From a virus: a stretch of 48,519 nucleotides of DNA. How positions within the stretch are numbered: the stretch's first letter is position 1; each line of letters begins with the position of its first letter. The stretch is taken from positions 1 to 48,519 of the IMG/VR virus record IMGVR_UViG_3300009553_000034. One strand, 5' to 3'. The notes under the pieces are model-generated. The model worked only from the letters and a program-made list of their open reading frames with translations, made no database searches and was not told the origin of the DNA. Made by a program: the position numbers and the translations under genes. Below, one piece after another: positions 16,639 through 26,092 of this stretch.

Positions 16639-16641
16639 TGA

Positions 16642-16926
16642 GTGTGCCGCGTGATCGAGACCGTCTCGGTTACGTGGCGCGGGCGGGATGGCCGGATCGA
16701 ATGGGGCTACTTCGATGCGGCCGTCCTCCCCGAGTGGGAATTTACCGGGAACGCCGAGCGCGGGACGATTACCGGCCGCGCGTCGTCACTGGACACCTAT
16801 CGGGTTTCGCAGCGCCCGCTGGTGTTCGCCGTCACCAGGCCAAAGGGGGTTTGGCGGTGGCAGGTTGTCACGCTGCAGATCCATGGCGAGACCGTCACGC
16901 TGACGGTCGGGCCGTGTGAGGAGTAA
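16642..16926 (+). CDS. Small tail-region protein, unknown
   Basis: A 94-residue beta-rich protein between the tail tube and chaperone genes. Start GTG 16642 or GTG 16651. It contains EWEFTGNAERGTITGRASSLD and a run of short beta strands (WRWQVVTLQIHGETVTLTV). No family is recognised. Its place suggests a tail tube partner or completion protein. Confidence 0.6.
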   Translation: MCRVIETVSVTWRGRDGRIEWGYFDAAVLPEWEFTGNAERGTITGRASSLDTYRVSQRPLVFAVTRPKGVWRWQVVTLQIHGETVTLTVGPCEE

Positions 16927-16930
16927 CCGC

Positions 16931-17347
16931 ATGGCAAGCCGTTTTCAGCGACCCGAATCACTGCGCATCGATCTCACCGACGGGGATTGGATCCTCGTCA
17001 AAAAGCGGCTCTCGGCTGGAGAGTCGCGCCGGTTGATGAGTCGGATGGTCAAAGAGATGCGCGCGGGCGAACGCGTCCAGCTCGAGCCCGAACAAGTCGG
17101 GCGCAGCAAGATCATCGAATACCTCCTGGATTGGTCCTTCACCGATGGCACGGGACCTGTGGTCATTCGTGGCAAGAGCGCGACGGAGATCGGCCAGATC
17201 CTCGATGGGTTGAATCAAGAGAGTTTCACCGAAGTCATGCAGGCCATCGACGCCCATGAGGACGCGATGGACGCAGAGAGAAGCGCCGAAAAAAACGTGA
17301 CGGCTGGCGAGACACCATCGTCAGCGACATCAATATTGCCCGCGTAA
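16931..17347 (+). CDS. Tail assembly chaperone (gpG-like)
   Basis: A 138-residue protein with start ATG 16931, preceded by GAGGAG at 7 bases. It is helical and charged (LSAGESRRLMSRMVKEMRAGERV, FTEVMQAIDAHEDAMDAE). It precedes the tape measure gene, as chaperones of the G/GT type do. The end of the gene carries an A-AAA-AAC slippery heptamer at 17290, from which a -1 shift makes the longer product. Confidence 0.75.
   Translation: MASRFQRPESLRIDLTDGDWILVKKRLSAGESRRLMSRMVKEMRAGERVQLEPEQVGRSKIIEYLLDWSFTDGTGPVVIRGKSATEIGQILDGLNQESFTEVMQAIDAHEDAMDAERSAEKNVTAGETPSSATSILPA
17290..17296 (+). promoter_or_regulatory. -1 frameshift slippery heptamer A-AAA-AAC
   Basis: Zero frame reads GAA-AAA-AAC; after a -1 slip, reading continues AAA-AAA-CGT. 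Seven As in a row are followed by C. TGACG (17298-17302) pairs with CGTCA (17319-17323), and TGG (17305-17307) pairs with CCA (17315-17317), as a possible stimulating stem-loop, though it starts closer to the heptamer than usual. Confidence 0.8.
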
Positions 17348-17448
17348 TGCACTGGACACTTGACCAGGTGCGAGATCTCGATCAGGACGACTACGAGGTG
17401 CTTGTGGACTTGCTCCTGCAGGAACACAAAGCGCAGCCAGGCGTATAA
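17290..17448 (+). CDS. Tail chaperone frameshift extension (gpT-like)
   Basis: The -1 frame is open from the slippery site to TAA 17446-17448 and reads KKRDGWRDTIVSDINIARVM, then HWTLDQVRDLDQDDYEVLVD. This WTLDQV..DYEVLVDLL pattern is typical of the second tail assembly chaperone domain. The shifted product would be about 172 residues (16931-17296 plus 17296-17445). An ATG at 17347 (TAATG overlap) could also start a free 33-residue version. The G/GT ratio guides tape measure packing. Confidence 0.78.
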   Translation, partial: KKRDGWRDTIVSDINIARVMHWTLDQVRDLDQDDYEVLVDLLLQEHKAQPGV

Positions 17449-17451
17449 GTC

Positions 17452-20400
17452 ATGGCCGTAAAAGCAACCTTCAGCGCGGAATTCGGCTCGTTTTATACCG
17501 CTGTCGAAAAAGCTGAAGCGAAGCTGACGTCATTCGAGACCGGCGCCAAGGACGTTGAAAAAGCCTTGACGAGAATGGGGGACTCGATAGCGGGTCGAAA
17601 GATCGTGCATGACGCCACGTTGATGGCGCAGGCGATCGAGAACACGGGCGGGATCGCCATGCTCACGGGGAAGCAACTCCAGAGATTTGGCGCTCAGGCC
17701 GCTGAGGCAATGGAGTTAATGCGGAAGCGCGGGCAGGACGTGCCTCCAGCGTTTCAGGCGATTTCAGACGCCGCGAACAAGAGTTCCGGCGTCATGGGGA
17801 TTCTGACTAGCGAAGTCGGAAAGATGGCCGCTGGGTTCGTCACCGGGCAAGCCATTATAGGCGCGGCGACATCAGTCTGGCATAGCTTCACAGACGTTCT
17901 CTCCGGGTCGATTAAGGCCGCTGGAGATGCCGAGACTGCACACGTGCAACTCGTGGCCGCGCTTCGGGCACAAGGCACGGCGGTGCCCAGTGTCATCGCC
18001 GCGTTTCAGGGCTATGCCGACGCATTGCAGAAGACGACCATCTATCAGGATGATGCCATCGAAGGGGCGGCCGCCCTGTTGGTTCAGGTCGGGAACGTCA
18101 TGCCGCGCGACATGCAGAAGGCGCTGGAGGCGACGACGAATCTGGCCTCAGGGCTGGGTGTGGACCTCCACACGGCCGTGCTTATGGTGTCGAAAGCCGC
18201 GGAGGGCAATATCGCCGGTCTGAAAAAGGCCGGCGTCACGATGGATGAAACCGCGGCGAAGGCTGGCGGCTTTGGCTTTGTGCTTGACGAGATCAATAAG
18301 AAGTTTGCCGGACAGGCTGAGGCCATTGCGGGGACGTACGAGGGGCGCCTGAAGCAGCTCGGGAATACCTGGAACAACGTCCAGGAATCGATCGGGCGGG
18401 TCATTACTGAGAACTCGACGGTCCTGAAGTTTTTCGATCTCTTGAACAAGGAGATCATCCAGCAAACCGGAGAGCTGAATCAGAACAGCACCGCGACCAA
18501 TTTGGTCTCAGACGCGGTGATCATGTTGATCCGCGCGGTCGGCGAACTGGCGCCACTCTTCGGGAAAGCAGCGCTCGCGGCTGAGGGCCTGTACGCGGTC
18601 TTCATTGAATTTTCAAACATCGGCATCCAGGTTGCGGCGGATCTAGACACAGCCGCCATTGCCGCCCTGAAGGCGCAACAGAAGATCTCTGGCGGCCTCA
18701 TTGACACGTCGAAGGAAATCAAGTTCTACCAGGACGACCTCGCAGAGCTGCAAAAACGTGGCGACGCCAATGTCCAATCGTTCGGTCGGTTCTACGACAG
18801 CGTCCACGCATTCAGCGATGGGATGAACAGTGCCGGCAGTGTCGCGGATAGGCTGGCCGCGCAACTGGCTGAGACGCGTGGACAGACCGCCAAGCTGAAA
18901 GATGCCACCGACAACTCCGCTGACGCATGGACGCGCCACACCAAACGCGTCGACGAGGCCGCGGAGGCGGCGAAAGCCGCCGCCGATGCGTTTGAGAAGT
19001 GGCTCAAATTCATCAACTTCGGGCCGGCGCTGCACGCGGTGCACCAGATCATTGGGAAGGTCCACGAGCTCAAAAGCCTGTTTAATGGGACATCGCCTCT
19101 CCTGGGAGACGGGATCCCCAAACTGACGACGGATCTGACCGACCTCGGGGACAACCTGACCGATCTCGGCAAGATCCTGGTCGTCACCGAAGAGCCGCTC
19201 ATCCAGTTTGGGGGCGGCCTCGATCGGCTCGCGGCACATTTCCGAGAAGTGAATCGCCAAAACAAGGAAGCTGCAGACCGGATCAAGCAGTTTTACGACT
19301 TTGTGGCGCGACCGATCGATCTCTCGCAGATCGGCGGGGCCTTGCAAGAAGGACAGGCCGCCCTCGCGGCCTCGCGTGACACCACGATCGACTGGGGCAA
19401 GGCCCTCGAGGCAGTCGATCAGATCGTGCGCCATATTCCTGGCCGAATCGGCGAGATCGCCTCGCAGGCAGTCGAAGCCGGGCGGCTGATCAAAGACATT
19501 GCGAACGACACCGAAGGGGCCATGACGCTTGGCGTGTCGTTCGTGGCGACGGCGTGGATTAACGTCTTCGCGGAGATCGCGGCGGCGAAACGGAAGGTCG
19601 AAGACACGAACGACATGCGGGACGCGTTCATCTGGGCGCTCGGGCCCAATGGCGCCGGCGGCACGTTGAAGGATCTGCAGGAGCGGGCGAATAAGGCCGG
19701 GATCGCCATCAAGGACATGCTCCGCGCACGCACCGTGCAGGAATTTACCGCGGAGGTGAACAAGCTGAACGATCGGCTGTCCGAGATGGACCGCGCGTCG
19801 GACGATCTGGTGGATGTGGAGGATAAGTACCACCTCAGTCTGACCAAAACCGGCTCGGAACTCTTTAAGAACTTCAAGATTCTCGAAGCGGGTGGCAATG
19901 ATGCCGACCGGATCTTGCACGCCATGTCAGGCGACTTCAGCAGGCTAGTGTCCGACGCAAAGAAGTTCGGGCTCGCGGTGCCAGAGGCGTTGCGGCCACT
20001 CCTCGAGCGGCTGGTCAAAATGGGCGAACTGACCGACATCGACGGCAACAAGCTCGATGATTTGAATGGGATCACCTTCACTGAAGTCGGCGACAGCGGA
20101 GAGAAGAATTTTGATCGAATGACGGCGGCCGTTGATCGGCTCGTGGCCATGATTAAGTTAACACTCGGGTTGGCGCTTGATGAGACAGAGCAAAAGCTAC
20201 TCGGTATCAATCAGCTGTTTCAGAACCTCGGGAGGCCGCGCGATCCGACCAACCCGATCCTCGGCCCGGCGGTCCCGCGTCCTGAGCCAGAGCCGCCGCC
20301 CGTAGCGGTGCCACGACCGCCGACGGCTGAGGCGTTCGCCAGGGCCGGCTTGCTGTCCAATGTGCTGCCGTTCCGGCGGCCTTCGACACTCGCCGGGTGG

Positions 20401-20529
20401 GCTGCCAGCGGTGGCGAAGACACGGTGATCAACATCACGACGACGCTCGACGGCAAGGTCATTGCGGAGAACACCACGCGCCACCAAACCAACACGATGC
20501 GGAACCGCGGCACCACGAGGGCCTCATAG
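17452..20529 (+). CDS. Tape measure protein
   Basis: A 1025-residue, mainly helical protein. The N-terminal 30-110 is coiled coil, and 120-160 is hydrophobic (MAAGFVTGQAIIGAATSVW). AQGTAVPSVIAAFQGYADALQ and GKFAGQAEAIAGTYEGRLKQLG-type segments (about 180-320) are typical of tape measure proteins. Its length implies a tail of roughly 150 nm at 1.5 angstrom per residue. The C-terminus is Pro-rich then VINITTTLDGKVIAEN. It overlaps the next gene by one base. Confidence 0.88.
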   Translation: MAVKATFSAEFGSFYTAVEKAEAKLTSFETGAKDVEKALTRMGDSIAGRKIVHDATLMAQAIENTGGIAMLTGKQLQRFGAQAAEAMELMRKRGQDVPPAFQAISDAANKSSGVMGILTSEVGKMAAGFVTGQAIIGAATSVWHSFTDVLSGSIKAAGDAETAHVQLVAALRAQGTAVPSVIAAFQGYADALQKTTIYQDDAIEGAAALLVQVGNVMPRDMQKALEATTNLASGLGVDLHTAVLMVSKAAEGNIAGLKKAGVTMDETAAKAGGFGFVLDEINKKFAGQAEAIAGTYEGRLKQLGNTWNNVQESIGRVITENSTVLKFFDLLNKEIIQQTGELNQNSTATNLVSDAVIMLIRAVGELAPLFGKAALAAEGLYAVFIEFSNIGIQVAADLDTAAIAALKAQQKISGGLIDTSKEIKFYQDDLAELQKRGDANVQSFGRFYDSVHAFSDGMNSAGSVADRLAAQLAETRGQTAKLKDATDNSADAWTRHTKRVDEAAEAAKAAADAFEKWLKFINFGPALHAVHQIIGKVHELKSLFNGTSPLLGDGIPKLTTDLTDLGDNLTDLGKILVVTEEPLIQFGGGLDRLAAHFREVNRQNKEAADRIKQFYDFVARPIDLSQIGGALQEGQAALAASRDTTIDWGKALEAVDQIVRHIPGRIGEIASQAVEAGRLIKDIANDTEGAMTLGVSFVATAWINVFAEIAAAKRKVEDTNDMRDAFIWALGPNGAGGTLKDLQERANKAGIAIKDMLRARTVQEFTAEVNKLNDRLSEMDRASDDLVDVEDKYHLSLTKTGSELFKNFKILEAGGNDADRILHAMSGDFSRLVSDAKKFGLAVPEALRPLLERLVKMGELTDIDGNKLDDLNGITFTEVGDSGEKNFDRMTAAVDRLVAMIKLTLGLALDETEQKLLGINQLFQNLGRPRDPTNPILGPAVPRPEPEPPPVAVPRPPTAEAFARAGLLSNVLPFRRPSTLAGWAASGGEDTVINITTTLDGKVIAENTTRHQTNTMRNRGTTRAS

Positions 20530-23354
20530 TGGCGACCTACTACGTGGCTACAACGGGCAGCGACGTCATCGGCTCAGGGTCGATCGGATCCCCGTGGCGG
20601 ACGATCGCCTATGGGGTGGGCAATGCGGTCGCTGGGGATACCCTTTACATCCGCGGCGGCACCTATACCGGGTCAGGCGCGACGATTGATTCGCAGGGGC
20701 ACACGGTGAATAGCGGGGTGTCGTATGGGAATGCCGTCACGATCTCCGGCTATCCAGGCGAAACGGCCATCATCTATCCCGACTACAACGTCTCGGCGGT
20801 GCGACTCACGACAGCGGTGTCCTACATCATCATTCAAGACCTGACGATGGACATGGCCGGCTCAACATATCCCGCGAGCGCAGAAGCGGTGATCCTCAGC
20901 ACCTGCGATCACATTCGCATCCAGCGCTGCGACATCAAGAACGGCCCGATGTTTGGGATCCATTCAGGATTCGTGACGCCGTTCATCGAACTCCTGAATA
21001 ACAAGGTCCACAACTTTGGGTATCCTGGGGATGTCGCGGGCGATGGTCACGGCCTCTATCTGACTGGCAGTGACGGGTTGTACGAAGGCAACGACGTCTA
21101 CGACAACCACGGCTACGGGTTTCACATCTACAACAACACGGGGACTCACGCCGATCCCAGTCGGATCATCTGTCGCAGCAATCGCATTCATGGCAACGGT
21201 ACACACGCGGCGTCTGAATACGGGATCGTCGTGTCCTGGGGAGACGATTTCCTCATCTCGAACAATCTGGTGTATGACAACGACGCCGGAGGGATTCTCG
21301 TCTACACCAGTGCGACGAACGCGAAGGTCTACAACAACACCATCTACGGAAATTCAGATGGCGTGGTCATGCAGTACTATGGCGGTGCCCCGCTGATCAC
21401 GAACAATATCATCTACGTCAACGGCACGGCGATTTTAGACAACGGTGGTGGCACCGGCACGCCTGTCCTCACGACGAACCTGACGACCAATCCCTCTTTC
21501 ACGAATGCCGGCGCAGGCGATTTCACGCTGCTGAGCGTCAGCGCGGCGATCAACGCCGGGACGACGTTGGCTAGCGTGCCGACAGATTATGTCGCCACGG
21601 CGCGGCCTCACGGTGCGTCGTATGACATCGGCGCCTATGAATTCGTGGACACGGGCTATGCGATGACCGCGGACGCGGGGAGTTACGCCATCACGGGCGC
21701 CGCGGCCACGCTGATCGTGACTCCAGTCCCGGCGACGGTGCCGGCCAAGACGCAAGCCCGATCTGGGATTGAGCGAGCGGGCGCCGCCCGGACTGGGTAT
21801 TACACGCCCAACGCGATTATCGTCGTCGGTGCGTCGACGTTGACCACCTCGGTCATCATGGAGTCGCTCCACATCTCGCTGGAGTTGAACAATACCCCGA
21901 GCACCGCCAGCTTCACGCTCAAGCCTGGCACGGCCCTGCCCGCGTTGTTCTCGACGGTCGTGATTGCGATGGGCAGCACGTCGGCTTTTGACCTCTACAC
22001 GTTTGCCGGCTCGATCGTGAACCTGCGGTATCGGCGGACGACCGCGAGCGCGGATCCGTTCATCGACGTGGACTGTCTGGACTATCGGCGCTGGCTGAAT
22101 CGCCAGTTGATCACACACGCCTGGGTTGGCGAACCCATCAGCAACATCGTGACGTACATCATCGGCGTGTATACGTCTGGCTTCAACGCGAATGGCGTGG
22201 AAGTGAGCACGGTGATTCTCGATCGGTTCCAGGCAGACCACGAGACGGCCGGCCAACTCTTCGATCGCCTCGTGCAATTGAATGGCGGCGGGGGCTGGCT
22301 GGTCCGGTATCCCGTCGTCTATTTCTTCGGGAAGGACGGCGAAGGGAGCGCCACCGCGCTGGTCCCGGTGCCACCGCCGACCGCGCCGATGCTGCTGACG
22401 CCGAGTCTGAAGACGCTGCTCTCGTTCACCCATAGTGCAGAAGGGCGCGAGCTGCGGAACCGCGTCACGGTCGAAGGGCGGAGTGCGCGCACCTTGAAGG
22501 GAGTGCCGTCCACTGCGGGGGGTGTGGTGTATCCGATCCCGATTGACTATGCGCAATTCTTCACGTCGAGTCGAAATGGCGAGGCGCGGATCGGCAAGGC
22601 CACGTTTACGTACTTCGCCAAGAACGGCGTCTCGGGGGTGTCGAATCGGCCGTACGCGATCACAACGGCCGCGGCAGCCGTGGGGGCCACGTCCCTGACG
22701 ATTGATGACAGCGCCGCCCTCGTGGCAGAGGCGATGACGCTCGGCACGGCGCCGTACTATTACGCCGTCCTCACAGACTACGCGAATCCAGACAATGTCT
22801 TCTTTGTGCGTCTGAACTCCACGGCATCCACGGTGGTGGACTCCATTCCGGCGACTGGCTACGGATCGATAACGTCGCCGATTCCGACCGGGACGTGGCT
22901 GTTCATGGTCGATGCGCTCTGGACGGTGAGCGCCTTAGACGAGACGTATGACGTCGGGACGGAAGTGGCGGTGCTGACCACGGTTGATGACGTCGCGTCA
23001 CAGGCGGCCATCGCGGCTCTGGAAACTGTTGGCGATGGCGTCTACAGCGAGTTCATTCAGCAGAGTCACGAGACGAATTACCTCGAGGATGAGGCTCTCG
23101 CCGCGGCGCGATTGGCCGTCTTTGCGCCCGTGACCGGGCTGCAGGGGATCCAGTGGCGCACACGGGACATGAACGCGAAGCCAGGCGCCATGCAGGCGAT
23201 CGCGATGACGGGTTTGGATGCCGTCTCTGACACCTTGATGATTACCCGAGTCGGGCTCAGCTGGCCGGTCAAAAATGCGCCGCCCTTTCGGGACTGCGAA
23301 GCGAGCGATCTGAAGCTGCAGGACGTGATCGACGTGTTGAGCGAAGGAGCATGA
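20529..23354 (+). CDS. Fusion of beta-helix domain and tail hub protein
   Basis: A 941-residue protein from GTG 20529. Residues 1 to about 380 are a right-handed beta-helix of the pectate-lyase/NosD kind: VATTGSD..GSGSIGSPWRTI start, repeated NNKVHN, NDVYDNHGYGF, NRIHGNG, NNLVYDNDAGGI and NNTIYGNSDGV rungs, ending DIGAYEF. The rest resembles a baseplate hub/tail-associated protein: LELNNTPSTASFTLKPG, FIDVDCLDYRRWLNRQLI, DHETAGQLFDRLVQLNGGGGWLV. Beta-helices are common in tail depolymerases; here the domain is fused to the N-terminus of the hub. Confidence 0.75.
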   Translation: MATYYVATTGSDVIGSGSIGSPWRTIAYGVGNAVAGDTLYIRGGTYTGSGATIDSQGHTVNSGVSYGNAVTISGYPGETAIIYPDYNVSAVRLTTAVSYIIIQDLTMDMAGSTYPASAEAVILSTCDHIRIQRCDIKNGPMFGIHSGFVTPFIELLNNKVHNFGYPGDVAGDGHGLYLTGSDGLYEGNDVYDNHGYGFHIYNNTGTHADPSRIICRSNRIHGNGTHAASEYGIVVSWGDDFLISNNLVYDNDAGGILVYTSATNAKVYNNTIYGNSDGVVMQYYGGAPLITNNIIYVNGTAILDNGGGTGTPVLTTNLTTNPSFTNAGAGDFTLLSVSAAINAGTTLASVPTDYVATARPHGASYDIGAYEFVDTGYAMTADAGSYAITGAAATLIVTPVPATVPAKTQARSGIERAGAARTGYYTPNAIIVVGASTLTTSVIMESLHISLELNNTPSTASFTLKPGTALPALFSTVVIAMGSTSAFDLYTFAGSIVNLRYRRTTASADPFIDVDCLDYRRWLNRQLITHAWVGEPISNIVTYIIGVYTSGFNANGVEVSTVILDRFQADHETAGQLFDRLVQLNGGGGWLVRYPVVYFFGKDGEGSATALVPVPPPTAPMLLTPSLKTLLSFTHSAEGRELRNRVTVEGRSARTLKGVPSTAGGVVYPIPIDYAQFFTSSRNGEARIGKATFTYFAKNGVSGVSNRPYAITTAAAAVGATSLTIDDSAALVAEAMTLGTAPYYYAVLTDYANPDNVFFVRLNSTASTVVDSIPATGYGSITSPIPTGTWLFMVDALWTVSALDETYDVGTEVAVLTTVDDVASQAAIAALETVGDGVYSEFIQQSHETNYLEDEALAAARLAVFAPVTGLQGIQWRTRDMNAKPGAMQAIAMTGLDAVSDTLMITRVGLSWPVKNAPPFRDCEASDLKLQDVIDVLSEGA

Positions 23355-23355
23355 G

Positions 23356-23868
23356 ATGGCTGTAGGGTGGTCAACGGATACGGACGACGATGGCACGGGG
23401 TTGACGGGCACCATTCGCAATCAGGCTTGGAAGCAGGCGATGGAAGATGCCATCGATCTCCTCGTGGGCGATTGGACGACGTGGACGCCGACGATCGGCG
23501 GGAGTACGAGCCAGAGCGGGCAAGCCTACAGCCTGCAAGTCGGGCGGTACAAGAAGACGGCGAAGGGCATCGAGTTCTATGGGACGGTCACGCTCTCGAC
23601 GCTCGGCACGATCACGGGCAACGTGCAAATCAAGGGCCTGCCGACCGCGAACAGTGCCACGGCCGGGCGCTCCGCGTCCGTGCATATCAGTTTCTTCTCG
23701 GGCATGACGACATCCTATGTCTGGCTCAGCGGATTCATCGCCGTCAGCTCGACGGCCATCACGCTGCAAGGCCTAACGGCCGCCGCCACGGGCACGTCGA
23801 ATCTCGCACAAGCGAACCTCTCGGCCACCAGCAGCTTCGTGTTCGCGGGCCGCTACGAGATTGATTAA
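23356..23868 (+). CDS. Tail tip or fibre protein
   Basis: A 170-residue beta-rich protein starting two bases after the hub gene. WTTWTPTIGG..GQAYSLQVGRYKKTAKGIEFYGTVTL is a pattern seen in C-terminal domains of phage fibres and tail proteins. An N-terminal helix (WKQAMEDAIDLLV) may trimerise it. It is probably part of the tail tip. Confidence 0.6.
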   Translation: MAVGWSTDTDDDGTGLTGTIRNQAWKQAMEDAIDLLVGDWTTWTPTIGGSTSQSGQAYSLQVGRYKKTAKGIEFYGTVTLSTLGTITGNVQIKGLPTANSATAGRSASVHISFFSGMTTSYVWLSGFIAVSSTAITLQGLTAAATGTSNLAQANLSATSSFVFAGRYEID

Positions 23869-24288
23869 ATGGCGACATATACCAAATACAACGTCTTCGT
23901 CGAGGACTTGGCCAACAAGATCCATGACATCTTCGGGACGACCGATACGTTCAAAGTCATCCTCTCGAACACGGCGCCGAACGTCTCCACGCATGCCGTG
24001 CGCGCCGATGTGACCGAGCTCGGAACCGCGTTCGGCTATACCTCTGGTGGGATCGACGTGCAGAACGACAGCGGCCGAACCGGCGGGACGGTCACCGTGT
24101 CGGCGGGAGTCGATCCAGTCTGGACGGCCGCCGGCGGATCGATCGGACCCTTCAGATACGCGATCCTCTACAACGACACGCCGGCCAGTGATCCCCTGAT
24201 CGGCTATTGGGACTATGGCCAGTCGATCACGTTGGAGTCTGGGCAAACTTTCACGGTGTTGGTGGGCACGCTGTTTACCTTGGCGTAA
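23869..24288 (+). CDS. Tail structural protein
   Basis: A 139-residue protein: MATYTKYNVFVEDLANKIHD, FKVILSNTAPN and GGSIGPFRYAILYNDTPASD match a common phage tail protein family of unnamed function. It follows the tail tip gene with no gap. The beta-rich body suggests a virion part. Confidence 0.65.
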   Translation: MATYTKYNVFVEDLANKIHDIFGTTDTFKVILSNTAPNVSTHAVRADVTELGTAFGYTSGGIDVQNDSGRTGGTVTVSAGVDPVWTAAGGSIGPFRYAILYNDTPASDPLIGYWDYGQSITLESGQTFTVLVGTLFTLA

Positions 24289-24302
24289 GTGAAAGGATCA
24301 CG

Positions 24303-25244
24303 ATGACGTTTTGGGATGTGCTGTTGGACTGGTTCAGACGGACGCAGATCCCGCAACCCACGCCTCCTCCGACGCCAGTGCCGCCGGCGACGTTTGTGGG
24401 GGCGATCAATGTCTTTGCGGGGGGCACCCGCGCGGCCATCGATGGCCTCGTGGCGACACTCATGGTGAACGGCCAACCGCCAGCCCTGCCAGTGGTCTAC
24501 ACGGGGTTTCGCGCGCAGTTCACGATCCCGAGCGGGGCGCTCGGCTGGGGCGCCGAGCTGACGCTCGAGGCGCCTGGCTTCACGTTTGTCAGCCGCCATA
24601 TCGATCATCTGGCGTCAGACATGGGGGAGTTCGAGCTGCGCAAGAAGATCATCCCGCCCGTCGTGGTGCCGCCGATCGTGCAGCCGCCGATCGTCTTGCC
24701 GCCCGGTCCAGGGCAGGACAGCGACGACATGATCCCGATCGATCAGATCACATTCGTCGGTGGGCCGAATATCGGGGCGTTTGCCAAAACGGCGAAGCTG
24801 ACGCGCCTCGAGATCAGAGTCACCGGCGTCTACGTCGAGTTCACGAAACAGCGCGGGCCGGATCGCTGGCCCGATCAAGTCTTCGGCACAGAGGGCGGGA
24901 GCCTGCAGTTCTCGATGGGCCTGGGCTACAAGGTCGGCGGACGCTGGTATGCCGCGGCACCGGAAGAGCGCTGGTTCGGGCGCGACGAAGGGGGACCGAT
25001 TCAAGAACAAGACGTCATCTTGCCAGACGTGCCACGAGGCAAGAGCGCGATCGAATTGTTCTGGTATGACAGTTCGCGGTGGAGCCCGCTGCACACGCGG
25101 CACCCGCTGCCGGGCGAAGAGATCATCATGTTTGTCTGCGCGGGAGACGCGCGCAACAACAACTGCCCGCTGCAGGAGCGCTCGAACATCGTCATCGCGA
25201 CACTGCCGGCGCCAGGGATGACGTTCACGAAAACCTGGGAGTGA
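24303..25244 (+). CDS. Proline-hinged structural protein, possible receptor module
   Basis: A 313-residue protein with ATG 24303 after an AAAGGA site. Residues 15-30 are Pro-rich; 30-110 look like a beta-sandwich similar to carboxypeptidase regulatory-like domains (FVGAINVFAGG, LTLEAPGFTFVSRHID). A second Pro/Val hinge lies at 118-138. A larger domain (145-313) contains VYVEFTKQRGPDRWPD and ELFWYDSSRWSPLH. There is no enzyme motif. It is most likely a tail-tip protein. Confidence 0.55.
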   Translation: MTFWDVLLDWFRRTQIPQPTPPPTPVPPATFVGAINVFAGGTRAAIDGLVATLMVNGQPPALPVVYTGFRAQFTIPSGALGWGAELTLEAPGFTFVSRHIDHLASDMGEFELRKKIIPPVVVPPIVQPPIVLPPGPGQDSDDMIPIDQITFVGGPNIGAFAKTAKLTRLEIRVTGVYVEFTKQRGPDRWPDQVFGTEGGSLQFSMGLGYKVGGRWYAAAPEERWFGRDEGGPIQEQDVILPDVPRGKSAIELFWYDSSRWSPLHTRHPLPGEEIIMFVCAGDARNNNCPLQERSNIVIATLPAPGMTFTKTWE

Positions 25245-25247
25245 TCC

Positions 25248-25553
25248 ATGGATGATCTGATCGACCTGGTCGCCCTGGCCGATGAAGTCTCACAGCCCGG
25301 CTTTCTCCTGACGTACGCGGATATCAAGCGACGACTAGCCGAGACAGAACGCGCGGGCCGTGTGCTCTCTGGAGCGGTGATGTCCGGCCATGTCTCCAAC
25401 TGGCACAAAGCCTCACTCCCGGATCTGCAAACGATTACCGAGATCCTCGGGTCGGCCAAAGAGGCGTACGAGTTGACCGGCTCCTGGCCATCTGCGCTCC
25501 AGATCCGCAAGGGGCTGGAAGGCCGCACCGATCACCCAGAAGGGATGGCGTGA
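25248..25553 (+). CDS. Small protein, unknown
   Basis: A 101-residue acidic helical protein (DDLIDLVALADEV, YADIKRRLAETERAGR, DLQTITEILGSAKEAYE). No family is recognised. It sits between tail genes and the membrane/coiled-coil gene. Confidence 0.55.
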   Translation: MDDLIDLVALADEVSQPGFLLTYADIKRRLAETERAGRVLSGAVMSGHVSNWHKASLPDLQTITEILGSAKEAYELTGSWPSALQIRKGLEGRTDHPEGMA

Positions 25554-26053
25554 GCGAAACGGTGCAACTCGCGGTCATCGGCATCGTCATGGTTCTCGTC
25601 CAAGCCTTAGTGCTCTATGTCACGAAGTGGCAGGACGCGAAGCAGAAGCGCGCCGATCGCCAGGAGGACTACGCGCGACAGGACATCGTCGCTGACCGCG
25701 TGCGCGAGGCGGCGGTGCAGGCGCGCGTGACGGCCGATCGCGCCGAAGAAGCCGCCAAGTTGGCCTCTGCCGAACGGCTCGCGATGCATGAGCAACTCGT
25801 GGAGAACGCGGAGCAAGTGAAGAAGATCCACACGCTCGTCAACAGCGACATGACGGCGGCGCGGACGGCCGAGCGCGACTCGCTGAAGCTGTTGGTGATT
25901 CAGTTGAAGAAAAATATCAGCTCGCTGAGCGCGACGGAGAAGCGCGAGATTCTGGATGTGGAGCATCGCATCGAAGAACTGAATCAGATCCTGGCCGATC
26001 GCCTCGCCGCGCAAGCGAAGGTCGATGAGGACGCGGCGCATCAGAAACCGTAA
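25550..26053 (+). CDS. Membrane-anchored coiled-coil protein, possible spanin or holin partner
   Basis: A 167-residue protein from GTG 25550. One N-terminal membrane segment (VQLAVIGIVMVLVQALVLYV) is followed by a long Ala/Glu/Arg coiled coil (about 30-155). This plan fits an inner-membrane spanin or another lysis accessory protein. It lies just before the likely holin. No partner lipoprotein is visible. Confidence 0.5.
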   Translation: MSETVQLAVIGIVMVLVQALVLYVTKWQDAKQKRADRQEDYARQDIVADRVREAAVQARVTADRAEEAAKLASAERLAMHEQLVENAEQVKKIHTLVNSDMTAARTAERDSLKLLVIQLKKNISSLSATEKREILDVEHRIEELNQILADRLAAQAKVDEDAAHQKP

Positions 26054-26092
26054 CGCTGGCCGTAAACCAAGTACAATAGAGGAACATCTATC

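Noticed and set aside
18643-19920. A 425-residue minus-strand frame over the tape measure gene
   Set aside because: No domain; codon pattern is that of an antisense frame.
21435-22556. A 373-residue minus-strand frame over the hub gene
   Set aside because: Arg-rich antisense composition with no motif.
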